Assembly: GCF_000226295.1 (NCBI RefSeq)
Contig: NC_016025.1
Coordinates: forward strand, 682,001 to 746,000
Source of the DNA: Chloracidobacterium thermophilum B
GTDB taxonomy: Bacteria; Acidobacteriota; Blastocatellia; Chloracidobacteriales; Chloracidobacteriaceae
Reading direction: 5' to 3'
DNA length: 64,000 nt
A program made the translations under genes and the position numbers. The notes under the pieces were generated by a model. That model ran no database searches and was not told the DNA's origin. It saw only the letters and a program-made list of their open reading frames with translations. Positions 52,942 to 61,238 of the stretch are shown piece after piece. Each line of letters starts with the position of its first letter. Within the stretch, counting starts at the first letter, position 1.

Positions 52942-53712
52942 TCAGAACCAACTCTCCCAGACTGCCCCCACCCGGACGGCATGCACCGTCGTGGAAATGC
53001 GGTCGCGGTCGCCGTCAAAGGGTTCAATCCAGTGCAGACGGTAGCTGTCGAAAATCAGTGCGTCGCCGACGCCATAGGTAACGGACGCACTGGGCTGCTC
53101 CAACTGCGCTGGCGACGGGATTTCATCGCCATCGAAACGGGCGTCCCACAATCGCAGACCGCCGCCGGACTGTGGCGGCTGAAGCATGACGACCACGGTG
53201 AGCGCCGGCGCGCGGGCGGCAAGCTGTTCGGGCCGCAGCCCTTCGATGTCGAAGTGGATTTCGCCGCCCTGATGGGCCACCCAACCGCCGGCCGGGAAGA
53301 TGTGCACCCCGGCCCCGCACCAACCTTCCCGCTGTATAACCGGCTGCCCAACCACCGCGCGCAGCAGGCGGCGCATCCGGCGCTGCAGGCCCGGGGCATA
53401 CCTTTCGACCAGGGCATTGCGTTCGGCGGCTTCGGCAAAGTAGTCTGCCTCACGTTCCATTTCGAGGTCGGTGTACCAGGCGCGCCCCAGGGAAAACTGC
53501 AACCCGCCAAAAGCCTCCACCCAGTGGTCACGAGCGGCATAGACCCCCTCGACCAGACGCGCACATTCGGCAACACCAAGCCAGCCCCGCACACACACGG
53601 CCAGGTCAGATGGGGTTGGAAGCGCCGGTTCGGCGCACTCCCGAACTGCAGGAACGACAGCAGGTACGGATTCCAGAAGGTTCATGCAACCGTCTCGCTC
53701 AGACGTAGCCAT
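52942..53712 (-). CDS. 2-oxoglutarate/Fe(II)-dependent oxygenase-like protein
   Basis: A 256-residue double-stranded beta-helix protein. The iron ligands appear as His153-x-Asp155 (EIHFDIEG) and His227 (SYRLHWIEPF), with Arg238 (DRISTTVHA) as the 2-oxoglutarate anchor. The spacing fits this superfamily. The substrate is unknown. If started at 53712 it overlaps the end of hpnA by 14 bp; ATG 53685 is an alternative start. Co-translation with hpnA hints that it hydroxylates a hopanoid or a linked sugar, an inference from position only. Confidence 0.72.
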   Translation of the reverse strand: MATSERDGCMNLLESVPAVVPAVRECAEPALPTPSDLAVCVRGWLGVAECARLVEGVYAARDHWVEAFGGLQFSLGRAWYTDLEMEREADYFAEAAERNALVERYAPGLQRRMRRLLRAVVGQPVIQREGWCGAGVHIFPAGGWVAHQGGEIHFDIEGLRPEQLAARAPALTVVVMLQPPQSGGGLRLWDARFDGDEIPSPAQLEQPSASVTYGVGDALIFDSYRLHWIEPFDGDRDRISTTVHAVRVGAVWESWF

Positions 53713-54685
53713 GGTCCCGAAACCAGGTTACAGCTTCCTGCAACGCCGTCTCGATGGGCGTCTGGGGCAGGCCCAGGTAGGTCACGGCGCGCGTTGCGTC
53801 ATAATACATCGGATGCGCTGCCATGCGGGCTGAATCAAAGGCGACCGTCGGCGGCTTTCCCGTCAGCCGACTCAGGAAGAATTCATCCACTGCGCCAACG
53901 ACAACAGGCAACCAGTGGGGCAGGCGGCGCGTTGGGGCCGGCAGCCCGGTGATGGCCGCCAGGGTGTCCAGAATTTCCTTGAGCGTCATGTTCCGGTGGC
54001 CGAGGATGTACCGCTCGCCGACGCGCCCCTTCTCGGCGGCACGGATATGCCCGATGGCGACATCCCGCACGTGAATCAGGTTCATCCCCGTGTCCACGTA
54101 GGCCGGCATGCGCCGTTGCAGGAAGCGCAACACGATGTCGCCGGTCGGCGTGGGTTTGACATCGTACGGCCCAATAGGCGTGCTGGGATTGACGATGACG
54201 ACGGGAAGCCCCTCGCGGGCGGCGTCGCGGGCAAGCTGTTCCGCCAGAAACTTGGACTTCTTGTAATCGCTGACAAGTTCCCCGACGGTGGTCTGAAACG
54301 TCTCGTCGGCAACTTCGCCTTCGGGCGGTACGCCGATGGCCGCCACCGAACTGGTGTGGACAAGGCGTTTGATGCCGGCGGCGCGCGCTGCCTGCAGGAC
54401 GTGGCGCGTGCCTTCGACATTGGCGCGATAGATGGCGTCCCGGTCACGCCGCAGCAGGCTGTAGTGGGCGGCCACGTGAAAGGCCCACTCACAGTCGGCC
54501 ATGGCGCGGGTCAGCAGCGCCACATCGTCGAGATCGCCTTCGACAACTTCGATGTTCAGACCTTCGAGATTGCGCCGGTCACTGTTGCGTCGCGCCAGCG
54601 CCCGGACTTCAGCCCCACCGGCGAGCAGTTCGCGCAGCACACTGGCACCGACAAAGCCGGTGCCGCCTGTGACAAAAACCTTCAT
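53699..54685 (-). CDS. hpnA: hopanoid-associated sugar epimerase HpnA
   Basis: A 328-residue extended SDR. MKVFVTGGTGFVGASVLREL is the NAD(P) loop, NSDRRNLEGLNIEVVEGDL is highly typical of HpnA, and TSSVAAIGV with SDYKKSKFLAEQLARD carries the catalytic Ser and YxxxK. VVIVNPSTPIGPYDVKPTPTG and YILGHRNMTLKEIL continue the match. HpnA is found in hopanoid clusters; its exact reaction is not settled. It forms an operon with the secreted-protein gene upstream (24 bp) and the oxygenase gene downstream (14-bp overlap). Confidence 0.88.
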   Translation of the reverse strand: MKVFVTGGTGFVGASVLRELLAGGAEVRALARRNSDRRNLEGLNIEVVEGDLDDVALLTRAMADCEWAFHVAAHYSLLRRDRDAIYRANVEGTRHVLQAARAAGIKRLVHTSSVAAIGVPPEGEVADETFQTTVGELVSDYKKSKFLAEQLARDAAREGLPVVIVNPSTPIGPYDVKPTPTGDIVLRFLQRRMPAYVDTGMNLIHVRDVAIGHIRAAEKGRVGERYILGHRNMTLKEILDTLAAITGLPAPTRRLPHWLPVVVGAVDEFFLSRLTGKPPTVAFDSARMAAHPMYYDATRAVTYLGLPQTPIETALQEAVTWFRDHGYV

Positions 54686-54709
54686 GGGCGCGCGCCAATG
54701 GGCAGAGGG

Positions 54710-55345
54710 CTACTCGACGATGGCAATGAGATTGACCAGACCGACCATCTGGTTTGAGGAGAAGATTTCACGTTCGGAAAGCTGGTTGAGAAGCAGCGCA
54801 CCTTCCGCCGTCAGGCGCAGTTCGACATTGCGGAGCGTCGTCACACGACCGCCGATCAACCGGAGGGGAAGCTGTTCGGAGGGAAGTGTTGCCGTGAACA
54901 GGGGCACCGTCCGGTCGAGCTCACCCTCGGTCACCAGAGTGGCCCACACCAGCGGCAGTTTGCCGACGGTATCCAGCCGAAAGCCCCGGAGTTCGACATC
55001 GGCTTTGGGCGTTTCCAGCGCCAGTCCGCCGCGCCATACGGCCGTGCCGCGTCCCGACGCCAGATCAAGCAGGCCGTCCGCCACCGGCAAGGTTACGGCG
55101 TCGCCATCGGCGGCCGAGGCCCCGACGGTATCGTACGCCACATGCGCCCGGCGCAGATAGCCACGGAAAGCATCGGTGAACTGTATCCGCACCCGTCCGC
55201 CGACGAGGGTGTGCACCGATGTCGCCCGCATCGGGCGCGTGCCGCCATCCTGCTGCGCCAGCGCCACTACGGGCGCAAATCCAACCACACCGAGTAACCA
55301 CACCCAGAGGAAGCCTTTGCCTGTCCAGTTCCACCGCCAATGCAC
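54710..55345 (-). CDS. exported beta-rich protein of unknown function
   Basis: A 211-residue protein starting at a GTG at 55345, which has an excellent AAGGAG element 8 bases upstream. The N-terminus WRWNWTGKGFLWVWLLGVVG leads into a signal peptide ending near ALA-QQDGG. The mature part is beta-rich (for example GGRVRIQFTDAFRGYL, ETPKADVELRGFRL) and has no recognisable catalytic motif. It is the first gene of the unit with hpnA and the oxygenase gene, so a link to envelope lipids is possible. Confidence 0.7.
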   Translation of the reverse strand: MHWRWNWTGKGFLWVWLLGVVGFAPVVALAQQDGGTRPMRATSVHTLVGGRVRIQFTDAFRGYLRRAHVAYDTVGASAADGDAVTLPVADGLLDLASGRGTAVWRGGLALETPKADVELRGFRLDTVGKLPLVWATLVTEGELDRTVPLFTATLPSEQLPLRLIGGRVTTLRNVELRLTAEGALLLNQLSEREIFSSNQMVGLVNLIAIVE

Positions 55346-55561
55346 AACCGGTTCTCTCCTTTGCAAACCGTGATGACCAACCTGACCGATTTGACACCCC
55401 AACCGAACGTCATGCGGGACGACCGGAAACCACCTGAAACCAGCCGTTCCCTGAATGTACGGGGCGCATGTGGGGCAAAGATTGTTGATTTTGTTCCGGT
55501 CTGCAAGTCAGCACCTGCACAAACAGACACCCAAAATGGCTTCCACCACGGGAAGTCGCGG
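55346..55561. other. intergenic region
   Basis: A 216-bp spacer between the end of the second TonB receptor gene and the secreted-protein gene, both read leftwards. It holds the AAGGAG ribosome binding site of the latter at its left end. No gene, clear promoter or strong terminator was seen. Confidence 0.4.
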
Positions 55562-58500
55562 TTAAAACCGTAGTTTGACGCCTAATTGAAGCTGCCGTGC
55601 CCCAAACACATCGCGCGGAGCGCCGAACTGCAACAGTGGGTTCGGCGGCACAGCGAGACTGCTTCCTCCATAAGCCAGATTCAGGTCGCGGATGTTGACC
55701 CGGTTCGCCACGTTGAATGCATCGAGTGTCACTTCCAATCCGCGGTGCTCACTCAGCCGGAAGCGGCGGCCAAGGCGGACATCCACCGTGGCGAATCCCG
55801 GACCCCGAAAGCTGTTGCGCGGAAGCAGCCCCGGACGGTCACTGTTGGGATTGCCGTCGCCGTTGAAGTCTCCCCCGGCAAAAACATTGAACGGACGCCC
55901 ACTTTCCAGCGCGATGACGACGGCTCCCTGCCAGCCGCCCAGCCAGCCGGTCGGGCGTGGCGCTTCTCCGGCAAAGGTCGCGGCCAGGCGATGCGTCGCA
56001 TGCTGGCGCGACAGAAACCGCTCCAGCGTGAGTCCTTCAGGGTAGTCGGCCAGATTGTTGACGGCATCCACCGTCGTCAGCGTTTTCGACCACGTATGCG
56101 CCACGGACAACGACCAGCCCTGCCGCCAGGTGCGGCGGGCCACAAAAAAGCCGCCGTGGTAGCCACTTGCGCCAAGGTTGTCGGTCACAAAAAAGTGCCC
56201 CAGTTCGGCAAACCGGCGGCCGGCCAGAATGGGCTTGCCCGTCGGCAGCACGCCCGTCTGAAAGGCATTGAGGTTGCCGGTGTGGCCCGGCAGTTTCAGC
56301 GCTAGCACGCGCAGGTACGCCGCCGACCACACCACCCCCCGCCACGGATACTCCGTGCCCAGCGTGAAGTGCTGAGCGTAGGGATTGCGCAACCGGCGGC
56401 TGAGGTTGTCGGCAAAACTGGCCGTGGCGCCGCTTTCCGCTGTTGGCAGCGGCAAGGTGCCCGGCGGCAATGGCTGCCCGACCGGCACGCCATAGCCAAC
56501 CGGCGCGCCAGCGGTTCCGCGCAGGAAAATATCGGTTGCACGTGCGGCCCCAATCGGCGAGGTGGCCGAGGAGGGGCCGCTGATTGTTGCCTGGCGGAAA
56601 CGCCCGGCAAAGCGCGCCACATCGGCAAAGACCTGGGGCGCGGTGGGTACGTCGCCGCGTGAAATCCATTCCGCGCCAAAGATGACCTGCCCGACACTGG
56701 ACGCTATCCGGTCCGTGAACACCCCGTAGCCCGCCCGGACGACACCGCGCCCCACGGCCCACGCCACCCCCACCCGTGGCTGGAAGTTGTTGCGGTCACG
56801 CCGGTCAAAAAACCGGCGAGGATAGGTTTCCACGTCGTACCGGAGACCGAAGGTGACGGTCAGCGACGGCGCGGCCTGCCACTGATCCTGCCCAAACAGG
56901 CCGTAATGCGCGTGGACAAGCTGCGTGGTGACATTCGGCCGCAGGGCTTCTGGCACGGCGCGTGTAAAGGGAAAGGGCACTGGCGGCGCCGTCGTTGCGC
57001 CCGTCACGAAGGGAAACCAGAAGGTGCTCGGCTGCGGATTTGGCTGCCCGTCGGGCGTGCGGTTGAGAAACGCCGGGAGCAGTCCGCCAAAAATGATGCG
57101 CGCCGGAAAGAACAAATCCCACCGCGCGGTGTCGTCCAGCCGCGACCAGTCTCCGCCGACCTTGACGGTGTGCGCGCCCTTCAACTGCGTCAGTACCCCG
57201 GCGAGTTGAAGCCGGTCTTCGCGGTAGTCATCCACGTCGGACGTGCTTTTGCCCATGACGATCAGGTTGGGCAGCTCCAGCGCCGGTTCGGCAAAACGCG
57301 GGCGAAAGGTGAAGTCACGGCGCGCCCACTGCCCGCGTACTTCGCCGACGCGCGTCGGCGTCAGCACCGCCGTGTAGGTGGCGCTGACGGTCACATCCGT
57401 CGTCCGGTTGTCGCGGGCGGTCGTCGAAGCCGGTGACGCCCGGCCGCCGCCGCCCGGAAAGCCGCGTGTCGTGCCAACCAGCGCATTCAGCCGCAGGGCC
57501 AGCGTATGGCGGTCGTTCGGCCGCCAGTCCACGCGCCCAAAGCCCAAGTCGTAGTCCCCGGTTCGTATCTGATTGGACGTTTCCGGCGTCAGGCCGTAGT
57601 GCCGCCGGACGGCATTGATGGCATCGAGATTCGACAGGATGACCTGCGAAAACCGGTTCGATTCGGCCCGGCGCTGCCCTTCGTAGCTGGTCATGAAAAA
57701 CCAGCGGTCCCGGCGCAGCGGCCCGCCAAGCGTGGCGCCGTACTGGAACTGGCGCAGCACCCACTGCGAGCCGGTCAGCAGCGGCCGGGCGCTGAGCGCG
57801 TCGTGGATGCCATAGCCGTAAAGGCTGCCGTGAAGGTCATTGGTGCCGGATTTCGTCAGGATGTTGACAAAACCGCCCAACGAGCGCCCGTACTCACTTT
57901 CAAACGTGGCATTGCTCACCCGAAAGGCCGCAACAGCCTCGGTCGGCGGGGTTGCCCGTGGTAGGCCCGTGACGGTCTGGATATGGTCAAGGCCATCAAG
58001 CTGCACAAGCGTGTTGAGTTCGGTCTGGCCGCCAAAGGCAATGCGCGGCGCGGCGGCCGCGCCAACACCGATGTCCGGCTCCTTGAACGGCCCGCCGCCC
58101 ACATTTTCGCGGCCGGGCGTGACGCCGGGCGAGAGTTTCACCAGGTCCACGAAGTTGCGGCCGGACAGCGGCAGCGCCTGGATGCTCCGCTCATCCACGG
58201 TGCGACTCTGCCCGGCGCTGGTCGTCTCGATGGCCGTCGTGTCGGCCCGCACTTCGGCGTCGAACGTCGGCGTGGGCACGAGCACCAGCAGGGCGTCCCG
58301 CTGCTCCCCCAGTTGTAGGGTGATGAGCATCTCGACGGCCGCCCCCGCCGTGGGATGGCGCGCTGCCACCCGGTACGTCGCCGGTTCAAGCGCCGTGAAG
58401 ACGTACCGCCCCTGCGCATCGGTTGTCACTTCCCGAACGACGTTGCGCCGCGTATCGTGAACCACCACGGTTGCGCCGGTGACCGGCAAACGCTCGCCAT

Positions 58501-58609
58501 CCACAACACTGCCGGTCAGCCGGGCGAGCGTTGACTGGGCTGCTGCGCCGCAACCCAACAGCAGCATCCACAGGACGGCCCAGCCAAGACGCACCCGGCG
58601 GTCAGCCAT
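55562..58609 (-). CDS. TonB-dependent receptor with N-terminal carboxypeptidase-regulatory-like domain
   Basis: A 1015-residue outer-membrane protein. The signal peptide MADRRVRLGWAVLWMLLLG ends near GAAAQS. Residues about 30-115 form a CarboxypepD_reg domain (LTGSVVDGERLPVTGATVVV, DAQGRYVFTALEPATYRV). The plug domain contains IQALPLSGRNFVDLVKLSPG and GRSLGGFVNILTKSGTNDLH. A long beta-barrel ends in LQLGVKLRF with the expected terminal Phe. The architecture is the same as in the receptor at 26784-29315, but the barrel is longer. The ATG at 58609 gives the best signal peptide; it lies one base from the start of the divergent glycosyltransferase gene. Confidence 0.88.
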   Translation of the reverse strand: MADRRVRLGWAVLWMLLLGCGAAAQSTLARLTGSVVDGERLPVTGATVVVHDTRRNVVREVTTDAQGRYVFTALEPATYRVAARHPTAGAAVEMLITLQLGEQRDALLVLVPTPTFDAEVRADTTAIETTSAGQSRTVDERSIQALPLSGRNFVDLVKLSPGVTPGRENVGGGPFKEPDIGVGAAAAPRIAFGGQTELNTLVQLDGLDHIQTVTGLPRATPPTEAVAAFRVSNATFESEYGRSLGGFVNILTKSGTNDLHGSLYGYGIHDALSARPLLTGSQWVLRQFQYGATLGGPLRRDRWFFMTSYEGQRRAESNRFSQVILSNLDAINAVRRHYGLTPETSNQIRTGDYDLGFGRVDWRPNDRHTLALRLNALVGTTRGFPGGGGRASPASTTARDNRTTDVTVSATYTAVLTPTRVGEVRGQWARRDFTFRPRFAEPALELPNLIVMGKSTSDVDDYREDRLQLAGVLTQLKGAHTVKVGGDWSRLDDTARWDLFFPARIIFGGLLPAFLNRTPDGQPNPQPSTFWFPFVTGATTAPPVPFPFTRAVPEALRPNVTTQLVHAHYGLFGQDQWQAAPSLTVTFGLRYDVETYPRRFFDRRDRNNFQPRVGVAWAVGRGVVRAGYGVFTDRIASSVGQVIFGAEWISRGDVPTAPQVFADVARFAGRFRQATISGPSSATSPIGAARATDIFLRGTAGAPVGYGVPVGQPLPPGTLPLPTAESGATASFADNLSRRLRNPYAQHFTLGTEYPWRGVVWSAAYLRVLALKLPGHTGNLNAFQTGVLPTGKPILAGRRFAELGHFFVTDNLGASGYHGGFFVARRTWRQGWSLSVAHTWSKTLTTVDAVNNLADYPEGLTLERFLSRQHATHRLAATFAGEAPRPTGWLGGWQGAVVIALESGRPFNVFAGGDFNGDGNPNSDRPGLLPRNSFRGPGFATVDVRLGRRFRLSEHRGLEVTLDAFNVANRVNIRDLNLAYGGSSLAVPPNPLLQFGAPRDVFGARQLQLGVKLRF

Positions 58610-58610
58610 C

Positions 58611-59561
58611 ATGTCTATGGACATCATCTATAGCCACACCAACAACTGGTATCACGCAGACTTTGCCCGGCGGCTTCACGCCGACCTGCCAGACCCGCTC
58701 CGCGCCACGGCACGGCTGCTGAACGTGGTCGAGTGGCTGGACAGCGAGCCGTCCGACCACGTCGTTGTCGTCAACTGGGAGGAAGCCGTGCGCGAACCCC
58801 GGCTCGGCCCGCGCGTTGCCGAACTGTGCGCCCGCGTTGCCCATACCCCCCGGCGCACATTGCTTTCGGCGGAATGCGTTGGCACCACCTGGTTTGAACT
58901 GCACTTCGCCGAGGGCATTGCCTGGACAGACTTCATCGAAGTCGGATGGTTCGGCTATCCACTACCGGAGCCATACGGCGCGCTACCCTATCACGTCCTT
59001 GGCACGGTGGCGACCCGTGCCGAACAGGAGCAGTTCCGGCAGTTCAGCGCAGCTCTGGAGCAACTTCCGGCGCAGGGCGACCATCGCCCGCTTCCCTGGG
59101 CTTTTGTCGGGATGCGGACGCCGGAGCGCATTGCATTTGCCCGGGAACTCGTCCGCTGGCAGCCAAACGGCCTGCTTCTTCTGGCCGAACCCGGCCCGGC
59201 GCGCCCCGGCAGCGGCCGCCTGACGGGCGACGGACTGGAGCGGCTGCTGCATCAGGCGCGGCTTTACATCTGGCGCACCCAACATTCGGTTCCCTACTTT
59301 GAGACATTCCGCGTCCACGATGCCTTGCGGTGCGGGGCGCTGCCCGTCAAGATTGACCCCAGCCATGCGGACAGCTTTGCTACCGTACCCTGTGTGTTTC
59401 CGTCCCTGGACGCCATGAAGGAAGCTCTGGCAACGTCGGGATGGGCCGGCCTGCTGGCGGCCATGTATGCCGCCGCGCTCGCCCGGCCGGCCCTTGGAGA
59501 CGCCTTTGCCGCCATCGTTGCAGGGCCGCCACCGCCTGCCAGCCATGTCCAGCCCGTCTGA
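58611..59561 (+). CDS. putative glycosyltransferase (paralogue of the next gene)
   Basis: A 316-residue cytoplasmic protein, first of a four-gene unit. It is clearly paralogous to the product of 59545-60465: both open with DI(I/L)YS, have LPD at about 26, an AECVGT motif near 95, EVGW/DVGW, and late segments FRVHDALRCGALPVKID versus FRALEALLSGACPIKLD. The latter resemble the donor-binding end of GT-B/exostosin-like glycosyltransferases (acidic residue, then EALxxGxxPI). No catalytic residue is certain. The ATG at 58611 or 58617 may be the start. No ribosome binding site is obvious, and the start abuts that of the divergent receptor gene. Confidence 0.6.
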   Translation: MSMDIIYSHTNNWYHADFARRLHADLPDPLRATARLLNVVEWLDSEPSDHVVVVNWEEAVREPRLGPRVAELCARVAHTPRRTLLSAECVGTTWFELHFAEGIAWTDFIEVGWFGYPLPEPYGALPYHVLGTVATRAEQEQFRQFSAALEQLPAQGDHRPLPWAFVGMRTPERIAFARELVRWQPNGLLLLAEPGPARPGSGRLTGDGLERLLHQARLYIWRTQHSVPYFETFRVHDALRCGALPVKIDPSHADSFATVPCVFPSLDAMKEALATSGWAGLLAAMYAAALARPALGDAFAAIVAGPPPPASHVQPV

Positions 59562-60465
59562 CCTTGACATCCTCTACAGCCGCGCCACGGACTGGCTTTA
59601 CGGCAATCTGGCCACACGCCTGTGGTCTGACCTGCCGGACGACTGGCGGCCACGGGCGCGGCTGTGGGACGTTCCCGACTGGCTTGCGGCGGCCCCGGCG
59701 CGCCGGGTGCTCGCGGTCAACTGGGCCGGGCTGGCCAATGATCCACGTCTGTCACAACAGGATGTTGTGGTGCTTATGTCAAAGGTCAATAGTGCGGCGG
59801 AACGCATCCTGCTCATCGCCGAGTGTGTCGGCACGGACTCGTTTCAGCGCCAGTTCCAGGGCCCGGAGTGGACAGCCCTGGTGGATGTCGGCTGGCACCC
59901 CCAAACCCTGCCGGCGGCGCTGGCTTCCCTGCCCTACCGGTTTCTGTACCACACGCCAACCCGGGCCGAACGGGCGGTGCTGGCGCAGGTGCAGGCGACG
60001 GCTGCCGAACAGTTCCCGTTGCGCCCGATTCCATGGGCCGTGGTAGGCAAAGCCACGGCCGGGCGGGCGGCGCTCGTGGCAGAGCTGACCGACTGGGAAC
60101 CGGATGGCGTGGCCTTTTTGCCGGCGGATGAACCTTGGCAGGGTCGTCCCGACCGTGGACGGCTGAGCCGCGCCCAGCTTGCGCGCCTGCTGGCGAAGAC
60201 CCGGTTTTACGTGTGGGTTTCGCGCCACGCACACTCCCACTTTGAGGCGTTCCGGGCGCTGGAAGCCCTGCTGTCCGGCGCCTGCCCCATCAAACTCGAT
60301 GCGCGACCAGCGGACGGCCCCGAAGCACCGGGCTGCGTTTTGACCGACGTGGCCGTACTGCGCCAGTTTGCCGCCACGGACGCACCGGCGCGGCTTATCA
60401 CAACGCTCTGTGCGCAGCTTCTGGCGCGTCCCCCTCTGGGGGCGGCCTTTGCGGCACTGTGGTGA
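59545..60465 (+). CDS. putative glycosyltransferase (paralogue of the preceding gene)
   Basis: A 306-residue protein that overlaps the preceding gene by 17 bp. It shares the DILYS start, RLWSDLPDDW, AECVGT, VDVGW and the C-terminal EALLSGACPIKLDARPADGPEAPGC region with its neighbour. The C-terminal half (about 150-300) has GRLSRAQLARLLAKTRFYVWVSRHAHSHFEAFRALEA, a pattern like the donor-nucleotide half of GT-B enzymes. The substrate is unknown. The overlap with both neighbours indicates a translationally coupled operon for one glycan. Confidence 0.62.
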   Translation: MSSPSDLDILYSRATDWLYGNLATRLWSDLPDDWRPRARLWDVPDWLAAAPARRVLAVNWAGLANDPRLSQQDVVVLMSKVNSAAERILLIAECVGTDSFQRQFQGPEWTALVDVGWHPQTLPAALASLPYRFLYHTPTRAERAVLAQVQATAAEQFPLRPIPWAVVGKATAGRAALVAELTDWEPDGVAFLPADEPWQGRPDRGRLSRAQLARLLAKTRFYVWVSRHAHSHFEAFRALEALLSGACPIKLDARPADGPEAPGCVLTDVAVLRQFAATDAPARLITTLCAQLLARPPLGAAFAALW

Positions 60466-60473
60466 GGGCGGTC

Positions 60474-61238
60474 ATGGTCCAGCGTGCCGGGTTGTCCATT
60501 CTCATCCCCAACTGGAACCATCGTTTCGCTTTGCCCCGGTCGGTACGTTCGGCGCTGGACGGCTTGCGCCGCCTTCAGGCGCAGGGCGTCGCCGGTGAGC
60601 TGCTCGTCGTGGATGATGCCTCCCGCGATGGCTCGCAGAAGTACCTGTTCAACCTTGCGGCGCACTACCCCGATGTGGCCGTACGGGTCGTCTGGCTGCC
60701 GCGCAACGTCGGGCTGGGCGCGGCCCGCAACACGGGGCTGACCCATGCCGCCTACCGCCACGCCTGCCTGCTCGACGCTGACAACGCCCTTGAACCCGCC
60801 AACCTGTGGCTGTTTTACCGCGCCGCGCTGGAAACCGGGGCGGCGCTGACCTACGGCAACCTGTTCGTGCTGGGTGATACCCAACCCGATGTGCTCTCCA
60901 ACGAGCCGCTTCAGGCGCGGGTCTATCGGCAAAACTACGTGGACAACTTTGCCCTGCTCGACATCCCGGCGGCGCTGGCGGCCGGCGGCTACCAGACGAC
61001 GCGCGGCCTGCTGGAAGACTGGGAGTTGATGATGCGCCTGCTGGCGCGCGGTGCGCTGATCGTGTTCGTGCCGGCCGTGCTGGGGTACTACCACCGCCTG
61101 CCCGGCGGCCTGCATACCCTTGCCCCGGAGCCACTTATCCAGCGGCTGCGCCGGATATTTGACCAGAACGAACTCCGCAGCCGGGAAGGCCGCCTGCTGG
61201 GGCGCATGTATCACCCCGACGTTGGATGGCTGGCATGA
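60474..61238 (+). CDS. GT2 glycosyltransferase
   Basis: A 254-residue family 2 glycosyltransferase. LSILIPNWNHRFALPRSV is the N-terminal beta-strand, LLVVDDASRDGSQ carries the donor-binding Asp pair, LPRNVGLGAARNTGL follows, and LLDADNALEPANL is the DxD metal motif. The late LLEDWELMMRL supplies the likely catalytic base (ED motif). It ends in LLGRMYHPDVGWLA, shared with the next gene. An AGGG element lies before the ATG at 60474. It starts 8 bp after the preceding stop. Confidence 0.88.
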   Translation: MVQRAGLSILIPNWNHRFALPRSVRSALDGLRRLQAQGVAGELLVVDDASRDGSQKYLFNLAAHYPDVAVRVVWLPRNVGLGAARNTGLTHAAYRHACLLDADNALEPANLWLFYRAALETGAALTYGNLFVLGDTQPDVLSNEPLQARVYRQNYVDNFALLDIPAALAAGGYQTTRGLLEDWELMMRLLARGALIVFVPAVLGYYHRLPGGLHTLAPEPLIQRLRRIFDQNELRSREGRLLGRMYHPDVGWLA

